Shown in pieces: positions 18,215 through 27,555 of a stretch of 64,000 bases of DNA. Under the pieces are notes generated by a model, which was given only the letters and a program-made list of their open reading frames with translations, did no database searches and was not told the origin of the DNA. The stretch comes from JAWHQP01 sp032586195 (lineage in GTDB: Bacteria; Pseudomonadota; Gammaproteobacteria; Enterobacterales; Pasteurellaceae), in NCBI GenBank assembly GCA_032586195.1, contig JAWHQP010000002.1, positions 124,001-188,000 on the forward strand. The letters are read 5' to 3'. The number at the start of each line of letters is the position of its first letter. Position 1 is the stretch's first letter. The position numbers and the translations under genes are program-made.

Positions 18215-19246
18215 ATGAAGAAATTAGCGGTGTTTACTCTTGCCGCTTTCGTTTGTGCTGCCGGCGGTTGGGCGGTGCGTTCGGCTTTTGATGCCGTCGA
18301 GCCGCAAAAAACCGTGTTGTTGAACGTTTCCTATGATGTGATTCGTGATTTTTATAAAGAATACAATCCGCTTTTTCGCAGTCAATATGCCCGGCAGCAT
18401 CATACCGATATTATGATTTCCCAGTCTCACGGCGGCGCGAGCAAGCAAACGCTGAGCGTGGCAAGCGGGTTGCCGGCGGATGTGGTGACTTTAACCCAAT
18501 CCGGCGACATCGATTTATTGGTGAAAAAAGGCTTGGTGGCAGCGGATTGGCAGCAGCAGCTGCCGAATAACGCGATACCGTTCGGTTCGGTGATGGTGTT
18601 TCTGGTGCGAAAGGATAATCCGAAACATATTCGGGACTGGAACGATCTCGTGCGGGATGATGTGAGCGTCATCTTTGCCAATCCGAAAACTTCAGCCAAC
18701 GGGCGTTTTGCTTATTTGTCCGCTTTGGGTTATGCCAAACGGCAATGGCGGTCGGAACAGGCGGCTGAGCAGTTTGTGCAGAAAATCCTCAGCCGCGTGC
18801 CCGTGTTGGAGGCGGGAGCGCGCGGAGCGACTATTTCCTTCACTCAGCGTCATTTGGGCGACGTGCTAATTGCTCCGGAAAACGAAGCCGCTCTGGCGGC
18901 TGAGGCGTTAGGCAAAGATCAGTTTGAACTGGTTTATCCGAGTTATACCGCCGAAGCTCCCGTGTATGTGGCGGAAGTGCGGCGCAACACCACAGTCAAC
19001 GGTACTCATGCCGTCGCCCGGGCCTATTTGCGGCAGTTATGGTCGGAACCGGCTCAGCAGTTGGCGGCCCGTAATCATTTTCGCCCGACCGATGAAAAAA
19101 CTCACAAAATCAACACCGCACTTTTCCCGCCGGTGAACAGTTTTGACGTAAATAAGGTCTTCGGCGACTGGGATCAGATCAACAGACTTCACTTTGCCGA
19201 CAATGCCTTGTTCGACCGGCTTTATATTGCATCGCGGAAGCGATAA
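18215..19246 (+). CDS. sbp: Periplasmic sulfate-binding protein
   Basis: Captures sulfate for the CysTWA permease. The 343-residue product has a signal peptide or anchor at residues 1-20, then a substrate-binding fold with SYDVIRDFYKEYN, HGGASKQ (sulfate-contacting Ser/Gly loop), NPKTSANGR and GARGATISF, all typical of the Sbp/CysP family. The frame is open from a GTG at 18170, but the ATG at 18215 has a strong GGAGG site 5 bases upstream and begins the signal peptide. It heads the sbp-cysG-cysH-cysD-cysN-cysJ-cysI run. Whether it is Sbp (sulfate) or CysP (thiosulfate) is uncertain. Confidence 0.9.
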   Translation: MKKLAVFTLAAFVCAAGGWAVRSAFDAVEPQKTVLLNVSYDVIRDFYKEYNPLFRSQYARQHHTDIMISQSHGGASKQTLSVASGLPADVVTLTQSGDIDLLVKKGLVAADWQQQLPNNAIPFGSVMVFLVRKDNPKHIRDWNDLVRDDVSVIFANPKTSANGRFAYLSALGYAKRQWRSEQAAEQFVQKILSRVPVLEAGARGATISFTQRHLGDVLIAPENEAALAAEALGKDQFELVYPSYTAEAPVYVAEVRRNTTVNGTHAVARAYLRQLWSEPAQQLAARNHFRPTDEKTHKINTALFPPVNSFDVNKVFGDWDQINRLHFADNALFDRLYIASRKR

Positions 19247-19255
19247 GGAGAACCG

Positions 19256-20692
19256 ATGAATTATTTCCCCCTGTTTGCGGATTTAAACAATCGCCCCGTG
19301 TTAGTGGTGGGCGGTGGCGCGGTAGCGATGCGTAAAGTTCATCTGCTGCTGAAAGCCAATGCGGAGGTCCGCATTGTGGCGGACAAGCTAAACGCCGAAT
19401 TGTCCGCCTTGTCCGCGCAGGAACGGGTGATTTGGCTTGCCAAACAGTTCCACGCGGAACAGGTACGTTCGGTGTTTGTAGTGATTGCCGCTACCGATGA
19501 CGAGCAGTTGAACGAACAGGTTTTCCGAGTGGCGGAAAGTCAACAGAAGCTGGTAAACGTAGTGGATGATCAAGCCCGTTGCAGCTTTATTTTTCCGTCC
19601 ATTATCGATCGTCATCCGATTCAAGTGGCGGTTTCCAGCGGCGGTGCCGCGCCGGTATTGGCCCGCTTATTGCGGGAAAAATTAGAAGCCTTGCTGCCGC
19701 AGCACTTAGGCTTAATGGCGGATATTTCCGGCAAATGGCGGCATAAGGTGAAAAACCGCCTGAACACCATCACCGAACGGCGCCGTTTCTGGGAACATTT
19801 ATTCAACGGACGTTTTGCCCGGCTATTGAAAAATCGTCAAGTGGAGCAGGCGAAACAAGAATTGGAACAACAGCTTAATCAGGATTATCGAGGCGGTTCG
19901 GTATCGCTGGTGGGAGCCGGCCCGGGTGACACGGGTTTGTTAACGCTGAAAGGCTTACAGGAAATTCAACAGGCGGATGTGGTGCTCTATGATGCCTTGG
20001 TTTCCGAGGAAATTCTGGACTTGGTTCGCCGTGATGCCGAGCTTATTTTTGTCGGCAAACGGGCTGAAGGGCACCAAACGGCGCAAGAGGAGACCAATCG
20101 GTTGCTGATCGAACTGGCTCAGGCGGGCAAGCGTGTGGTGCGCCTCAAGGGCGGCGATCCTTTCGTATTCGGTCGCGGCGGCGAAGAATTGGAAGCGTTG
20201 GCACAACGGCAGATTCCGTTTTCCGTGGTGCCGGGGATTACCGCCGCTATCGGAGCGACCGCCTATGCCGGCATTCCGCTTACTCATCGTGATTTTGCTC
20301 AAAGCGCGGTATTTGTGACAGGGCACGGTAAGGCGGATGCCCCGGATATTGAATGGCGGACTCTCGCCCGCAGCCGCCAGACGCTGGTGATTTACATGGG
20401 AACACTGAAAGCGGCACAGATTGCCAACAGCCTGTTGCGCTTCGGTCGGAAGGCCGACACACCAGTCGCGGTAATTTCACAGGGGACACAAGCGGGGCAG
20501 AAAACCCGTGTCGGTAAGTTAGCCGATTTAGCCTATTTAGCCGAACAGGCGGAAAAACCGGCGTTGATTGTAGTGGGCGAAGTGGTGGCGTTACATCATA
20601 AACTGGCCTGGTTCGGTGAAGACAAACTCTATAAAAAAGCACCGCACTTTACCCTGGACAATCTGAAAGCGGAAAAATTAAAGGTCGCTTAG
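19256..20692 (+). CDS. cysG: Siroheme synthase CysG (trifunctional)
   Basis: Makes siroheme, the cofactor of sulfite reductase CysI. The 478-residue product has an N-terminal dehydrogenase/ferrochelatase domain (residues 1-210, NAD-site VVGGGAVAMRK at about 18) and a C-terminal uroporphyrinogen-III methyltransferase (from about 215: VSLVGAGPGDTGLLTLKG, RLKGGDPFVFGRGGEE). AAGGAGA lies before the ATG, 9 bases after the binding-protein gene. Confidence 0.96.
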   Translation: MNYFPLFADLNNRPVLVVGGGAVAMRKVHLLLKANAEVRIVADKLNAELSALSAQERVIWLAKQFHAEQVRSVFVVIAATDDEQLNEQVFRVAESQQKLVNVVDDQARCSFIFPSIIDRHPIQVAVSSGGAAPVLARLLREKLEALLPQHLGLMADISGKWRHKVKNRLNTITERRRFWEHLFNGRFARLLKNRQVEQAKQELEQQLNQDYRGGSVSLVGAGPGDTGLLTLKGLQEIQQADVVLYDALVSEEILDLVRRDAELIFVGKRAEGHQTAQEETNRLLIELAQAGKRVVRLKGGDPFVFGRGGEELEALAQRQIPFSVVPGITAAIGATAYAGIPLTHRDFAQSAVFVTGHGKADAPDIEWRTLARSRQTLVIYMGTLKAAQIANSLLRFGRKADTPVAVISQGTQAGQKTRVGKLADLAYLAEQAEKPALIVVGEVVALHHKLAWFGEDKLYKKAPHFTLDNLKAEKLKVA

Positions 20693-20719
20693 GCGCTTAG
20701 TCGTAAAAGGGAACGCAGT

Positions 20720-21451
20720 ATGTTTTTGAAACCAAAGTTGTGGGAAATTCCAACGCCGAGCGAGGCGGTTTTAAACGGGTTATCCGCCAAAACGGCGGAG
20801 TTGACCGCCCGTTTGCGGCAAATCGGGCAATCTCACCAGGCGGCACGTTTTGCCAGCAGTCTGGCGGTTGAAGATATGGTAATTACCGATATCATCGCTA
20901 AAAATCACTTCAACATTCAGGTGTTTACCCTTGATACGGGCTTGCTGCACAAGGAAACCCTGGCGCTGCTGGCGGAGCTTGAACAATATTATCCGCAGTT
21001 AAAAATCGAAAAATTGACACCGCACTTTGAAGACACACGGCAATTTGTCGCCGAGCACGGGGCTCGGGCTTATTACGAGTCGGTGCCGTTACGCCGTCAA
21101 TGCTGTTTTATCCGTAAAATTGAACCGTTAAACCGAGCCTTAGCGGGAGCGGACGCGTGGCTGTCGGGGCAACGGCGGGAACAATCGGCGACTCGTACCG
21201 AATTGCCCTTCGCCGAACGGGATCAAACCCGCAATATGGATAAATATAACCCTATTTTTGATTGGTCGGAACAGGAAGTGTGGGCATATATCCTGAGCCA
21301 TCGGGTTCCTTATAACCGGCTGTATCATCAGGGTTTTCCGAGTATCGGCTGCGACCCTTGCACCCGTCCGGTGAAAGAAGGCGAGGATATTCGGGCCGGT
21401 CGCTGGTGGTGGGAAAACAAAGATTCCAAAGAATGCGGGTTGCATAAATAA
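20720..21451 (+). CDS. cysH: CysH, probable APS reductase with [4Fe-4S] cluster
   Basis: Reduces activated sulfate to sulfite using thioredoxin or glutaredoxin. The 243-residue product has the PP-loop-type nucleotide fold (FASSLAVEDMV, about residue 44) and the C-terminal redox cysteine in KECGLH (Cys239). It also has the Cys128-Cys129 pair in RRQCCFIRK and Cys211-x2-Cys214 in GCDPCTRP. Those four cysteines bind an iron-sulfur cluster in APS reductases and are absent from E. coli-type PAPS reductases. The substrate is therefore probably APS. The lack of an APS kinase gene next to cysD/cysN agrees. Confidence 0.9.
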   Translation: MFLKPKLWEIPTPSEAVLNGLSAKTAELTARLRQIGQSHQAARFASSLAVEDMVITDIIAKNHFNIQVFTLDTGLLHKETLALLAELEQYYPQLKIEKLTPHFEDTRQFVAEHGARAYYESVPLRRQCCFIRKIEPLNRALAGADAWLSGQRREQSATRTELPFAERDQTRNMDKYNPIFDWSEQEVWAYILSHRVPYNRLYHQGFPSIGCDPCTRPVKEGEDIRAGRWWWENKDSKECGLHK

Positions 21452-21486
21452 CGATTTCATAGGGTTAAAAATATAAGGAAGAATAA

Positions 21487-22410
21487 ATGACAGAAACACA
21501 ACTACAAAACGGCCATTTGGATTGGCTTGAGGCGGAATCCATTCATATTATTCGCGAAGTGGTGGCCGAATGCGAAAATCCCGCCTTATTGTTTTCGGGT
21601 GGTAAGGATTCCGTCGTGCTGCTGGCGTTGGCGTGCAAAGCTTTTCGGCTGGGTGATCGCGGGGTGAAATTGCCGTTTCCACTGGTACATATCGACACCG
21701 GGCATAATTATCCCGAAGTGATCGCTTTCCGTGATCATCTGGTGCATAAATTGAATGCCCGTTTGGTGGTTGGCCATGTGGAAGATTCCATCGCCAAAGG
21801 TACGGTGGTATTGCGCAAAGAAACCGATTCCCGCAATGCGGCTCAGGCTGTGACGTTGTTGGAAACTATTGCAGATAACCAGTTTGACGCCTTGATGGGC
21901 GGGGCACGGCGTGACGAAGAAAAAGCGCGCGCCAAGGAACGTATATTTTCCTTCCGCGATGAGTTCGGTCAATGGGATCCGAAGGCTCAGCGCCCGGAAT
22001 TATGGTCACTCTATAACGGCAGACTGCATAAGGGAGAAAATATGCGGGTCTTTCCTATTTCCAACTGGACGGAATTAGATATCTGGCAATATATCGCCCG
22101 CGAGGAACTTGAATTGCCGTCCATTTATTACAGCCATCAACGGGAAGTGGTTCGTCGCAAAGGTTTGCTGGTGCCGGTTACGCCGTTAACGCCGAAACAA
22201 CCGGGCGAGCAGAGCGAAGTGCTGAATGTGCGGTTCCGCACGGTGGGCGATATCAGCTGCACCTGCCCAGTGGCAAGCACCGCGGCCAGTCCGTCGGAAA
22301 TCATTAAAGAAACCGCCATTGCCGATATTTCCGAACGCAGTGCCACCCGCCTGGACGATCAGGCTTCCGAAGCGGCGATGGAAAAACGTAAAAAGGAAGG
22401 TTATTTCTAA
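21487..22410 (+). CDS. cysD: Sulfate adenylyltransferase subunit 2 (CysD)
   Basis: Catalytic subunit of ATP sulfurylase, making APS from ATP and sulfate. The 307-residue product has the PP-loop SGGKDS (about residue 38), RRDEEKARAKER and SCTCPVAS near the C-terminus, all typical of CysD. A ribosome site (AAGGAAG) precedes the ATG, and CysN follows after 94 bases. Confidence 0.96.
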   Translation: MTETQLQNGHLDWLEAESIHIIREVVAECENPALLFSGGKDSVVLLALACKAFRLGDRGVKLPFPLVHIDTGHNYPEVIAFRDHLVHKLNARLVVGHVEDSIAKGTVVLRKETDSRNAAQAVTLLETIADNQFDALMGGARRDEEKARAKERIFSFRDEFGQWDPKAQRPELWSLYNGRLHKGENMRVFPISNWTELDIWQYIAREELELPSIYYSHQREVVRRKGLLVPVTPLTPKQPGEQSEVLNVRFRTVGDISCTCPVASTAASPSEIIKETAIADISERSATRLDDQASEAAMEKRKKEGYF

Positions 22411-22504
22411 AAGGAAAAATGCTGCTCTTTGGATCTTTGAAAAAGAGATGCAAGGGGAGATTTCCCTAAAACGAATAGAATATTGAATAAAGGACCGAAA
22501 TAAT

Positions 22505-23788
22505 ATGACAACACAACTTACCCCCTTACGTTTCATTACCGCAGGTTCCGTGGACGACGGCAAAAGCACCTTGATCGGCCGTTTGCTTTACGACAGCAAG
22601 GCTTTGCTGACCGATCAGCTTCACCTGTTGAATAACGCTAAGAACAGAGGGAATAAAGAAGCGATCGATTTTTCCTTGCTGACAGACGGTCTGGAGGCAG
22701 AACGGGAACAAGGCATTACTATTGATGTGGCATATCGCTATTTTTCCACCGCGAAACGTAAATTTATTATCGCCGACACCCCGGGGCATGAACAATATAC
22801 CCGCAACATGGTAACGGGCGCTTCCACCGCTTCGGCGGCGATCGTGCTGGTGGATGCTTCTCAGTTGAATTTTGAGCGGCAGCCGCTGGAACTGCTGGCT
22901 CAGACCAAACGCCATTCCGCCGTGCTACGCCATTTGCATTGCCCGCATATTATCGTGGCGGTGAATAAAATGGATCTGCTGGATTACAGTGAAGAAAAAT
23001 TCAACGCTATTGTTACCGCTTATCGGAATCTTGCCACCCAGCTTGGCTTGAACAATGTCCTGTTTGTGCCGGTATCCGCCTTGTTAGGCGATAACCTGGT
23101 GTATAAAAGTGAAAGCATGCCTTGGTATCAGGGGGAACCGCTGCTGACTATTTTAGAAAATCTGCCGGGTGTGGATGATGATCAAAGCGACCCGCAGGAT
23201 TTCTACTTCCCCGTGCAGCTGGTGATTCGTCAGGATGCCGATAAAGCCGATGATTTCCGTGGCTACCAAGGGCGTGTTGAGGCGGGTGAAATCAAAGTCG
23301 GCGATAAAATCCGCGTTGAACCCAGCGCCCTTGCGGCAACGGTGACGGAAATTATCAATCCGCGCGGTTTAACCCGGCAGGCGAAACGCGGTGAGGTGAT
23401 CACCTTGCGTTTGGATAAGGATCTTGATATTTCCCGCGGTGACGTATTTTTAGCGGCGGATTCAGCCCTTGCGCCGACCAAACAGCTGACGGCCACTCTG
23501 TGCTGGTTTGATGAACGTCCGCTGAATATGGCGCGGAAATATCTGCTCAAACACGGCACCCAAACGGTATTTGTCCGTGTAAGTGAAATCGAGCATGTGC
23601 TGGATGTGAAAACCCTGTTGAATAATACCGAAGCCGGACAGATCGGAATGAACGATATCGCCCGTGTGCGGCTTAGCCTGCAAAAGCCGATTGTTGCCAC
23701 CGGCTATGCGCAAAATATCGCGGCAGGTTCCTTTATTCTGATTGATGAAGCCAGCTACAACACGGTGGCGGCGGGCATGATTTTGTAA
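22505..23788 (+). CDS. cysN: Sulfate adenylyltransferase subunit 1 (CysN)
   Basis: GTPase subunit of ATP sulfurylase; GTP hydrolysis drives the unfavourable synthesis of APS. The 427-residue product has G1 GSVDDGKSTL (about residue 14), G3 DTPGHEQY, G4 NKMD, then EF-Tu-like beta-barrel domains. It is somewhat shorter than E. coli CysN (475). No APS-kinase (CysC) domain is fused to its end and no cysC follows. Confidence 0.95.
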   Translation: MTTQLTPLRFITAGSVDDGKSTLIGRLLYDSKALLTDQLHLLNNAKNRGNKEAIDFSLLTDGLEAEREQGITIDVAYRYFSTAKRKFIIADTPGHEQYTRNMVTGASTASAAIVLVDASQLNFERQPLELLAQTKRHSAVLRHLHCPHIIVAVNKMDLLDYSEEKFNAIVTAYRNLATQLGLNNVLFVPVSALLGDNLVYKSESMPWYQGEPLLTILENLPGVDDDQSDPQDFYFPVQLVIRQDADKADDFRGYQGRVEAGEIKVGDKIRVEPSALAATVTEIINPRGLTRQAKRGEVITLRLDKDLDISRGDVFLAADSALAPTKQLTATLCWFDERPLNMARKYLLKHGTQTVFVRVSEIEHVLDVKTLLNNTEAGQIGMNDIARVRLSLQKPIVATGYAQNIAAGSFILIDEASYNTVAAGMIL

Positions 23789-23820
23789 TTATTGAGTTTA
23801 TTGATTGTATGGGGAAAACA

Positions 23821-25599
23821 ATGGTGAGTGAAAATAATTTTCCGTTTTTAAGTGAGTTGGACAAACTCGATAATTTACAACTGGCGTGGTTATCGGGCTA
23901 TTGCTGGGCAAAAGCAAAGGGTGAAGCCGTTACTAATGTGACATCTGAAAATATAGTACAACCTTTAGAAACAGTTACTCCGTTAAATGTGACGGTGTTG
24001 TCCGCTTCGCAAACGGGTAATGCAAAATCCGTGGCGGATCAGCTGACCGAACGGCTGAAAGCGGAAGGTATTGCGGTGAAACGCTCCGCTTTAAAAGATT
24101 ACAAGGCGAAAAATATTGCCGATGAACAACTGGTGTTATTAGTCACCTCCACTCAAGGCGAGGGCGAGCCGCCGGAAGAGGCGGTGGTGCTGTTTAAATT
24201 ATTAAACGGTAAAAAAGCACCGAACCTCGACCGACTGTCATTTGCGGTGCTGGGACTGGGGGACAGCTCCTACCCGAATTTTTGTCAGGCGGGCAAGGAT
24301 TTTGATCAGCGTTTTGCCGCATTGGGCGCCACGCGTTTGCTGGAGCGCGCCGATGCGGATTTAGACTTTAAAGCCGCCGCGGAAAAATGGATCGAAGATA
24401 TTGCCACCGTGGTAAAAAGCAAGGCGGCGACATCAGGCACGCCGGCGGCCGCGGCTCAAAGTGCGGTGTCAAGATCGGCGGTTTCCGCTTATAACAAGGA
24501 AAATCCGTTTCCGGCAATTTTGCTTACCAATCAGAAGATCACCGGGCGGGAATCGGAAAAGGACGTGCGTCATCTGGAGCTGGATTTAATCGATTCCGGT
24601 TTGCAGTATCAGGCGGGCGATGCTTTGGGCGTGTGGTTTGAAAATGATCCTGAGTTGGTTGAGGAGATTATCGGTTTAATCGGGGCGGATCCTCATGAAT
24701 CCGTGCGGCTAAATGAAAAAACTCTTGATTTCAGCACCGCACTTTTAACCCGATTGGAACTTACCCAGAACACGCCGGCTTTTGTCAAAGCCTATGCGGC
24801 GTTGGCGGAGCAGCCGGATTTAATAGCGTTAATTGAAGATTCGGATAAATTAAACGCCTATGTGCAAAGCACGCCGATTGCGGATGTGTTGCATGATTTT
24901 CCGGCGAAGCTGACGGTTCAGCAATTTGTCGATTTATTACGCCCGCTCAGCCCGCGGCTGTATTCCATTGCCTCTTCGCCGGCGGAAGTGGGGGAAGAAG
25001 TGCATTTGACTGTCGGTGTGGTTCGCTTTGAACACGCGGGCAGAGCCCGTACGGGGGCGGCTTCTGGCTATCTGGCGGATCGTGTGGGCGAAGACGGCAC
25101 CGTGCGGGTGTTTGTGGAACGTAACGATAATTTCCGTTTGCCAGCCGACCATAGCAAGCCGATTATTATGATCGGTTCCGGTACCGGCGTGGCTCCGTTC
25201 CGCGCCTTTGTTCAGCAACGCGCGGCGGATCAGGCGAGCGGCAAAAACTGGCTGATTTTCGGCAATCCGCATTTTACTCAGGATTTCCTCTATCAGACCG
25301 AGTGGCAGCAGTTCGCCAAAGAGGGTTATTTGCATAAGTATGATTTTGCCTGGTCGCGGGATCAGGCGGAGAAAATCTATGTGCAGGATAAAATTCGTCA
25401 AAACGGCACCGCACTTTGGCAGTGGCTGCAAGAGGGTGCCTATATTTATGTGTGTGGTGACGCCGCCAAGATGGCAAAGGATGTGGAACGGGCGTTGCTG
25501 ACGGTGATTGCCGAGCAGGGCAGACTGGATGCCGATGAGGCGGATGATTACCTCAATGAGCTACGTGAACAAAAACGCTATCAGCGTGACGTGTATTAA
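23821..25599 (+). CDS. cysJ: Sulfite reductase flavoprotein alpha subunit CysJ
   Basis: Passes electrons from NADPH through FAD and FMN to the CysI hemoprotein. The 592-residue product has a flavodoxin domain (SASQTGNAKSVADQL, about residue 61), FAD-binding RLYSIASSP, NADPH-binding GSGTGVAPFRAF and the C-terminal RYQRDVY. An in-frame uptake signal at about 24458 encodes Ser-Ala-Val-Ser in the Ala/Ser-rich hinge between the flavodoxin and FAD domains. An upstream ATG at 23809 is in frame, but the one at 23821 has a GGGGA site at the right distance. Confidence 0.95.
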   Translation: MVSENNFPFLSELDKLDNLQLAWLSGYCWAKAKGEAVTNVTSENIVQPLETVTPLNVTVLSASQTGNAKSVADQLTERLKAEGIAVKRSALKDYKAKNIADEQLVLLVTSTQGEGEPPEEAVVLFKLLNGKKAPNLDRLSFAVLGLGDSSYPNFCQAGKDFDQRFAALGATRLLERADADLDFKAAAEKWIEDIATVVKSKAATSGTPAAAAQSAVSRSAVSAYNKENPFPAILLTNQKITGRESEKDVRHLELDLIDSGLQYQAGDALGVWFENDPELVEEIIGLIGADPHESVRLNEKTLDFSTALLTRLELTQNTPAFVKAYAALAEQPDLIALIEDSDKLNAYVQSTPIADVLHDFPAKLTVQQFVDLLRPLSPRLYSIASSPAEVGEEVHLTVGVVRFEHAGRARTGAASGYLADRVGEDGTVRVFVERNDNFRLPADHSKPIIMIGSGTGVAPFRAFVQQRAADQASGKNWLIFGNPHFTQDFLYQTEWQQFAKEGYLHKYDFAWSRDQAEKIYVQDKIRQNGTALWQWLQEGAYIYVCGDAAKMAKDVERALLTVIAEQGRLDADEADDYLNELREQKRYQRDVY

Positions 25600-25636
25600 A
25601 CAGAACCGATTTTAAGCCTTGCGGCCGGAGTGAATT

Positions 25637-27388
25637 ATGACAGAGAAAAATTTGGAATGGAAAGCCCAACCGCTTTCCGATAACGAACGTTTAAAAGCAG
25701 AAAGCAACCATTTGCGCGGTACGATTTTAGAGGATTTGGAAGACGGTTTGACGGGCGGATTTCGCGGCGATAACTTCCAGCTGATTCGTTTCCACGGCAT
25801 GTATGAGCAGGATGATCGCGATATTCGCGCGGAGCGTCTGGATGAAAAACTGGAGCCGCGTAAGTTTATGCTGTTACGCTGCCGTCTGCCGGGCGGGATT
25901 GTGAAACCTTATCAATGGATTGAAATTGATAAGTTTGCCCGCGAAAACACCTATTACCATTCCATTCGTTTGACTAACCGGCAGACTTTCCAGTATCACG
26001 GCGTGCCGAAAACCAAACTGCAGGATATGCACCGTTTGCTGCATCGTATCGGGCTGGATTCTATCGCTACCGCGTCGGATATGAACCGTAACGTGCTTTG
26101 CACTTCAAACCCGATCGAATCGGAACTGCATCAGGAAGCATATGAATGGGCAAAACGCATTTCCGAACATTTATTGCCGCGCACCAACGGCTATTTGGAT
26201 GTGTGGGTGGCAGGTAAAAAAGTGCAAAGCTCAGACAGTTTTCTGAAAGAAAAAGAACCGATTCTGGGCGATACCTATCTGCCGCGTAAATACAAAACCG
26301 CGGTGGCTATTCCGCCGCTGAATGATGTGGATATTTACGGTAACGATATGAATTTTGTCGCTATCTGCGACGAACGGGGAAAATTAATCGGCTTTAATGT
26401 GCTGGTAGGCGGAGGTCTATCCTTTGAACACGGCAACACCGAAACCCATCCGGGGCTTTCTCTCGAACTGGGGTATATCGCGGTGGATAATGTGCTGACG
26501 GCGGCGGAATCTATTGTCACCACGCAGCGGGATTTCGGCAACCGCGCCAACCGCAAAGCCGCGCGGCTGCGCTATACCATCGAACGTATGACGTTGGACG
26601 GTTTTCGTGAAGAAGTGGAACGCCGCATGGGCTTTAAATTTGAGGCAATCCGTCCTTATGAATTTACCGAACGCGGCGATCGGATCGGCTGGGTACACGG
26701 CATTGACAAACAATGGCATTTAACCTGTTTTATCGAAAGCGGCCGCATTGTAGATACGGGAGAGAAAAAACTGATGACGGGCATGCTTGAGCTCGCCAAA
26801 ATCCATAAGGGCGATTTCCGCATTACCGCCAATCAGAATATTATTATTGCCAATGTGGCGGAAGAGGATAAGGAACGGATTGATGCGATCGCGCGTCAAT
26901 ACGGTTTGATTCGTGATATCAGTAAATTGCGTGAATATTCCATGTCTTGCGTTTCTTTCCCGACCTGTCCGCTCGCCATGGCGGAAGCGGAACGGGTGCT
27001 GCCGGATTTTATTGACGAAATGGATCGCCTAATGGCAAAACATCACGTGGCCGATGATTATATCGTGACCCGTATCACAGGTTGCCCTAACGGTTGTGGA
27101 CGCGCAATGCTGGCGGAAATCGGCTTAGTCGGCAAAGCAATCGGACGCTATAACCTTTATCTGGGCGGCGACCGTCCGGGTAAACGCGTCCCACGTATCT
27201 ATAAGGAAAATATTACGTTGTTGGAAATTATTACGGAACTTGACGGCTTGATCGGCCGCTGGGCAGGCGAACGCCTTGCGGGTGAAGGGTTTGGCGATTT
27301 TGTGATTCGTGTCGGTATCGTCAAGCCCGTGGTCAATCCAGCGGTGGATTTCTGGAATGCGGAATTGATTCCGACCGTGGCGGCGTAA
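25637..27388 (+). CDS. cysI: Sulfite reductase hemoprotein beta subunit CysI
   Basis: Reduces sulfite to sulfide with six electrons from CysJ, using siroheme coupled to a [4Fe-4S] cluster. The 583-residue product has the cluster cysteines in the CVSFPTC and GCPNGCGR blocks near residue 440-490, and the siroheme-binding Arg-rich segments (RLTNRQTFQYHGV). It is the last gene of the sulfate-reduction run and is followed by a hairpin of two inverted uptake signals. Confidence 0.96.
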   Translation: MTEKNLEWKAQPLSDNERLKAESNHLRGTILEDLEDGLTGGFRGDNFQLIRFHGMYEQDDRDIRAERLDEKLEPRKFMLLRCRLPGGIVKPYQWIEIDKFARENTYYHSIRLTNRQTFQYHGVPKTKLQDMHRLLHRIGLDSIATASDMNRNVLCTSNPIESELHQEAYEWAKRISEHLLPRTNGYLDVWVAGKKVQSSDSFLKEKEPILGDTYLPRKYKTAVAIPPLNDVDIYGNDMNFVAICDERGKLIGFNVLVGGGLSFEHGNTETHPGLSLELGYIAVDNVLTAAESIVTTQRDFGNRANRKAARLRYTIERMTLDGFREEVERRMGFKFEAIRPYEFTERGDRIGWVHGIDKQWHLTCFIESGRIVDTGEKKLMTGMLELAKIHKGDFRITANQNIIIANVAEEDKERIDAIARQYGLIRDISKLREYSMSCVSFPTCPLAMAEAERVLPDFIDEMDRLMAKHHVADDYIVTRITGCPNGCGRAMLAEIGLVGKAIGRYNLYLGGDRPGKRVPRIYKENITLLEIITELDGLIGRWAGERLAGEGFGDFVIRVGIVKPVVNPAVDFWNAELIPTVAA

Positions 27389-27403
27389 AAACTCGCAAAA
27401 ACA

Positions 27404-27445
27404 GCACCGCACTTTGTCGCACTTTGTAATGATAAAGTGCGGTGC
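27404..27445 (+). terminator. Terminator of the cys operon made of inverted uptake signals
   Basis: GCACCGCACTTT and its exact complement AAAGTGCGGTGC flank an 18-base loop, 16 bases past the cysI stop. The pair doubles as two DNA-uptake sequences. Confidence 0.7.
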
Positions 27446-27555
27446 AAAAAGCTTTAACATTCATCAATTAAATTAATCGGTCATTTCCTATGGTTATTTT
27501 GTCGGGTTTTTGCTAAATTCTCGCGGCGTAGTGGATTTAGGTTGTGGGAATAAAC

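Noticed and set aside
22419..22469. Short ORF between cysD and cysN (MLLFGSLKKRCKGRFP)
   Set aside because: Only 16 codons with no good ribosome site; it overlaps the leader of cysN and shows nothing conserved.
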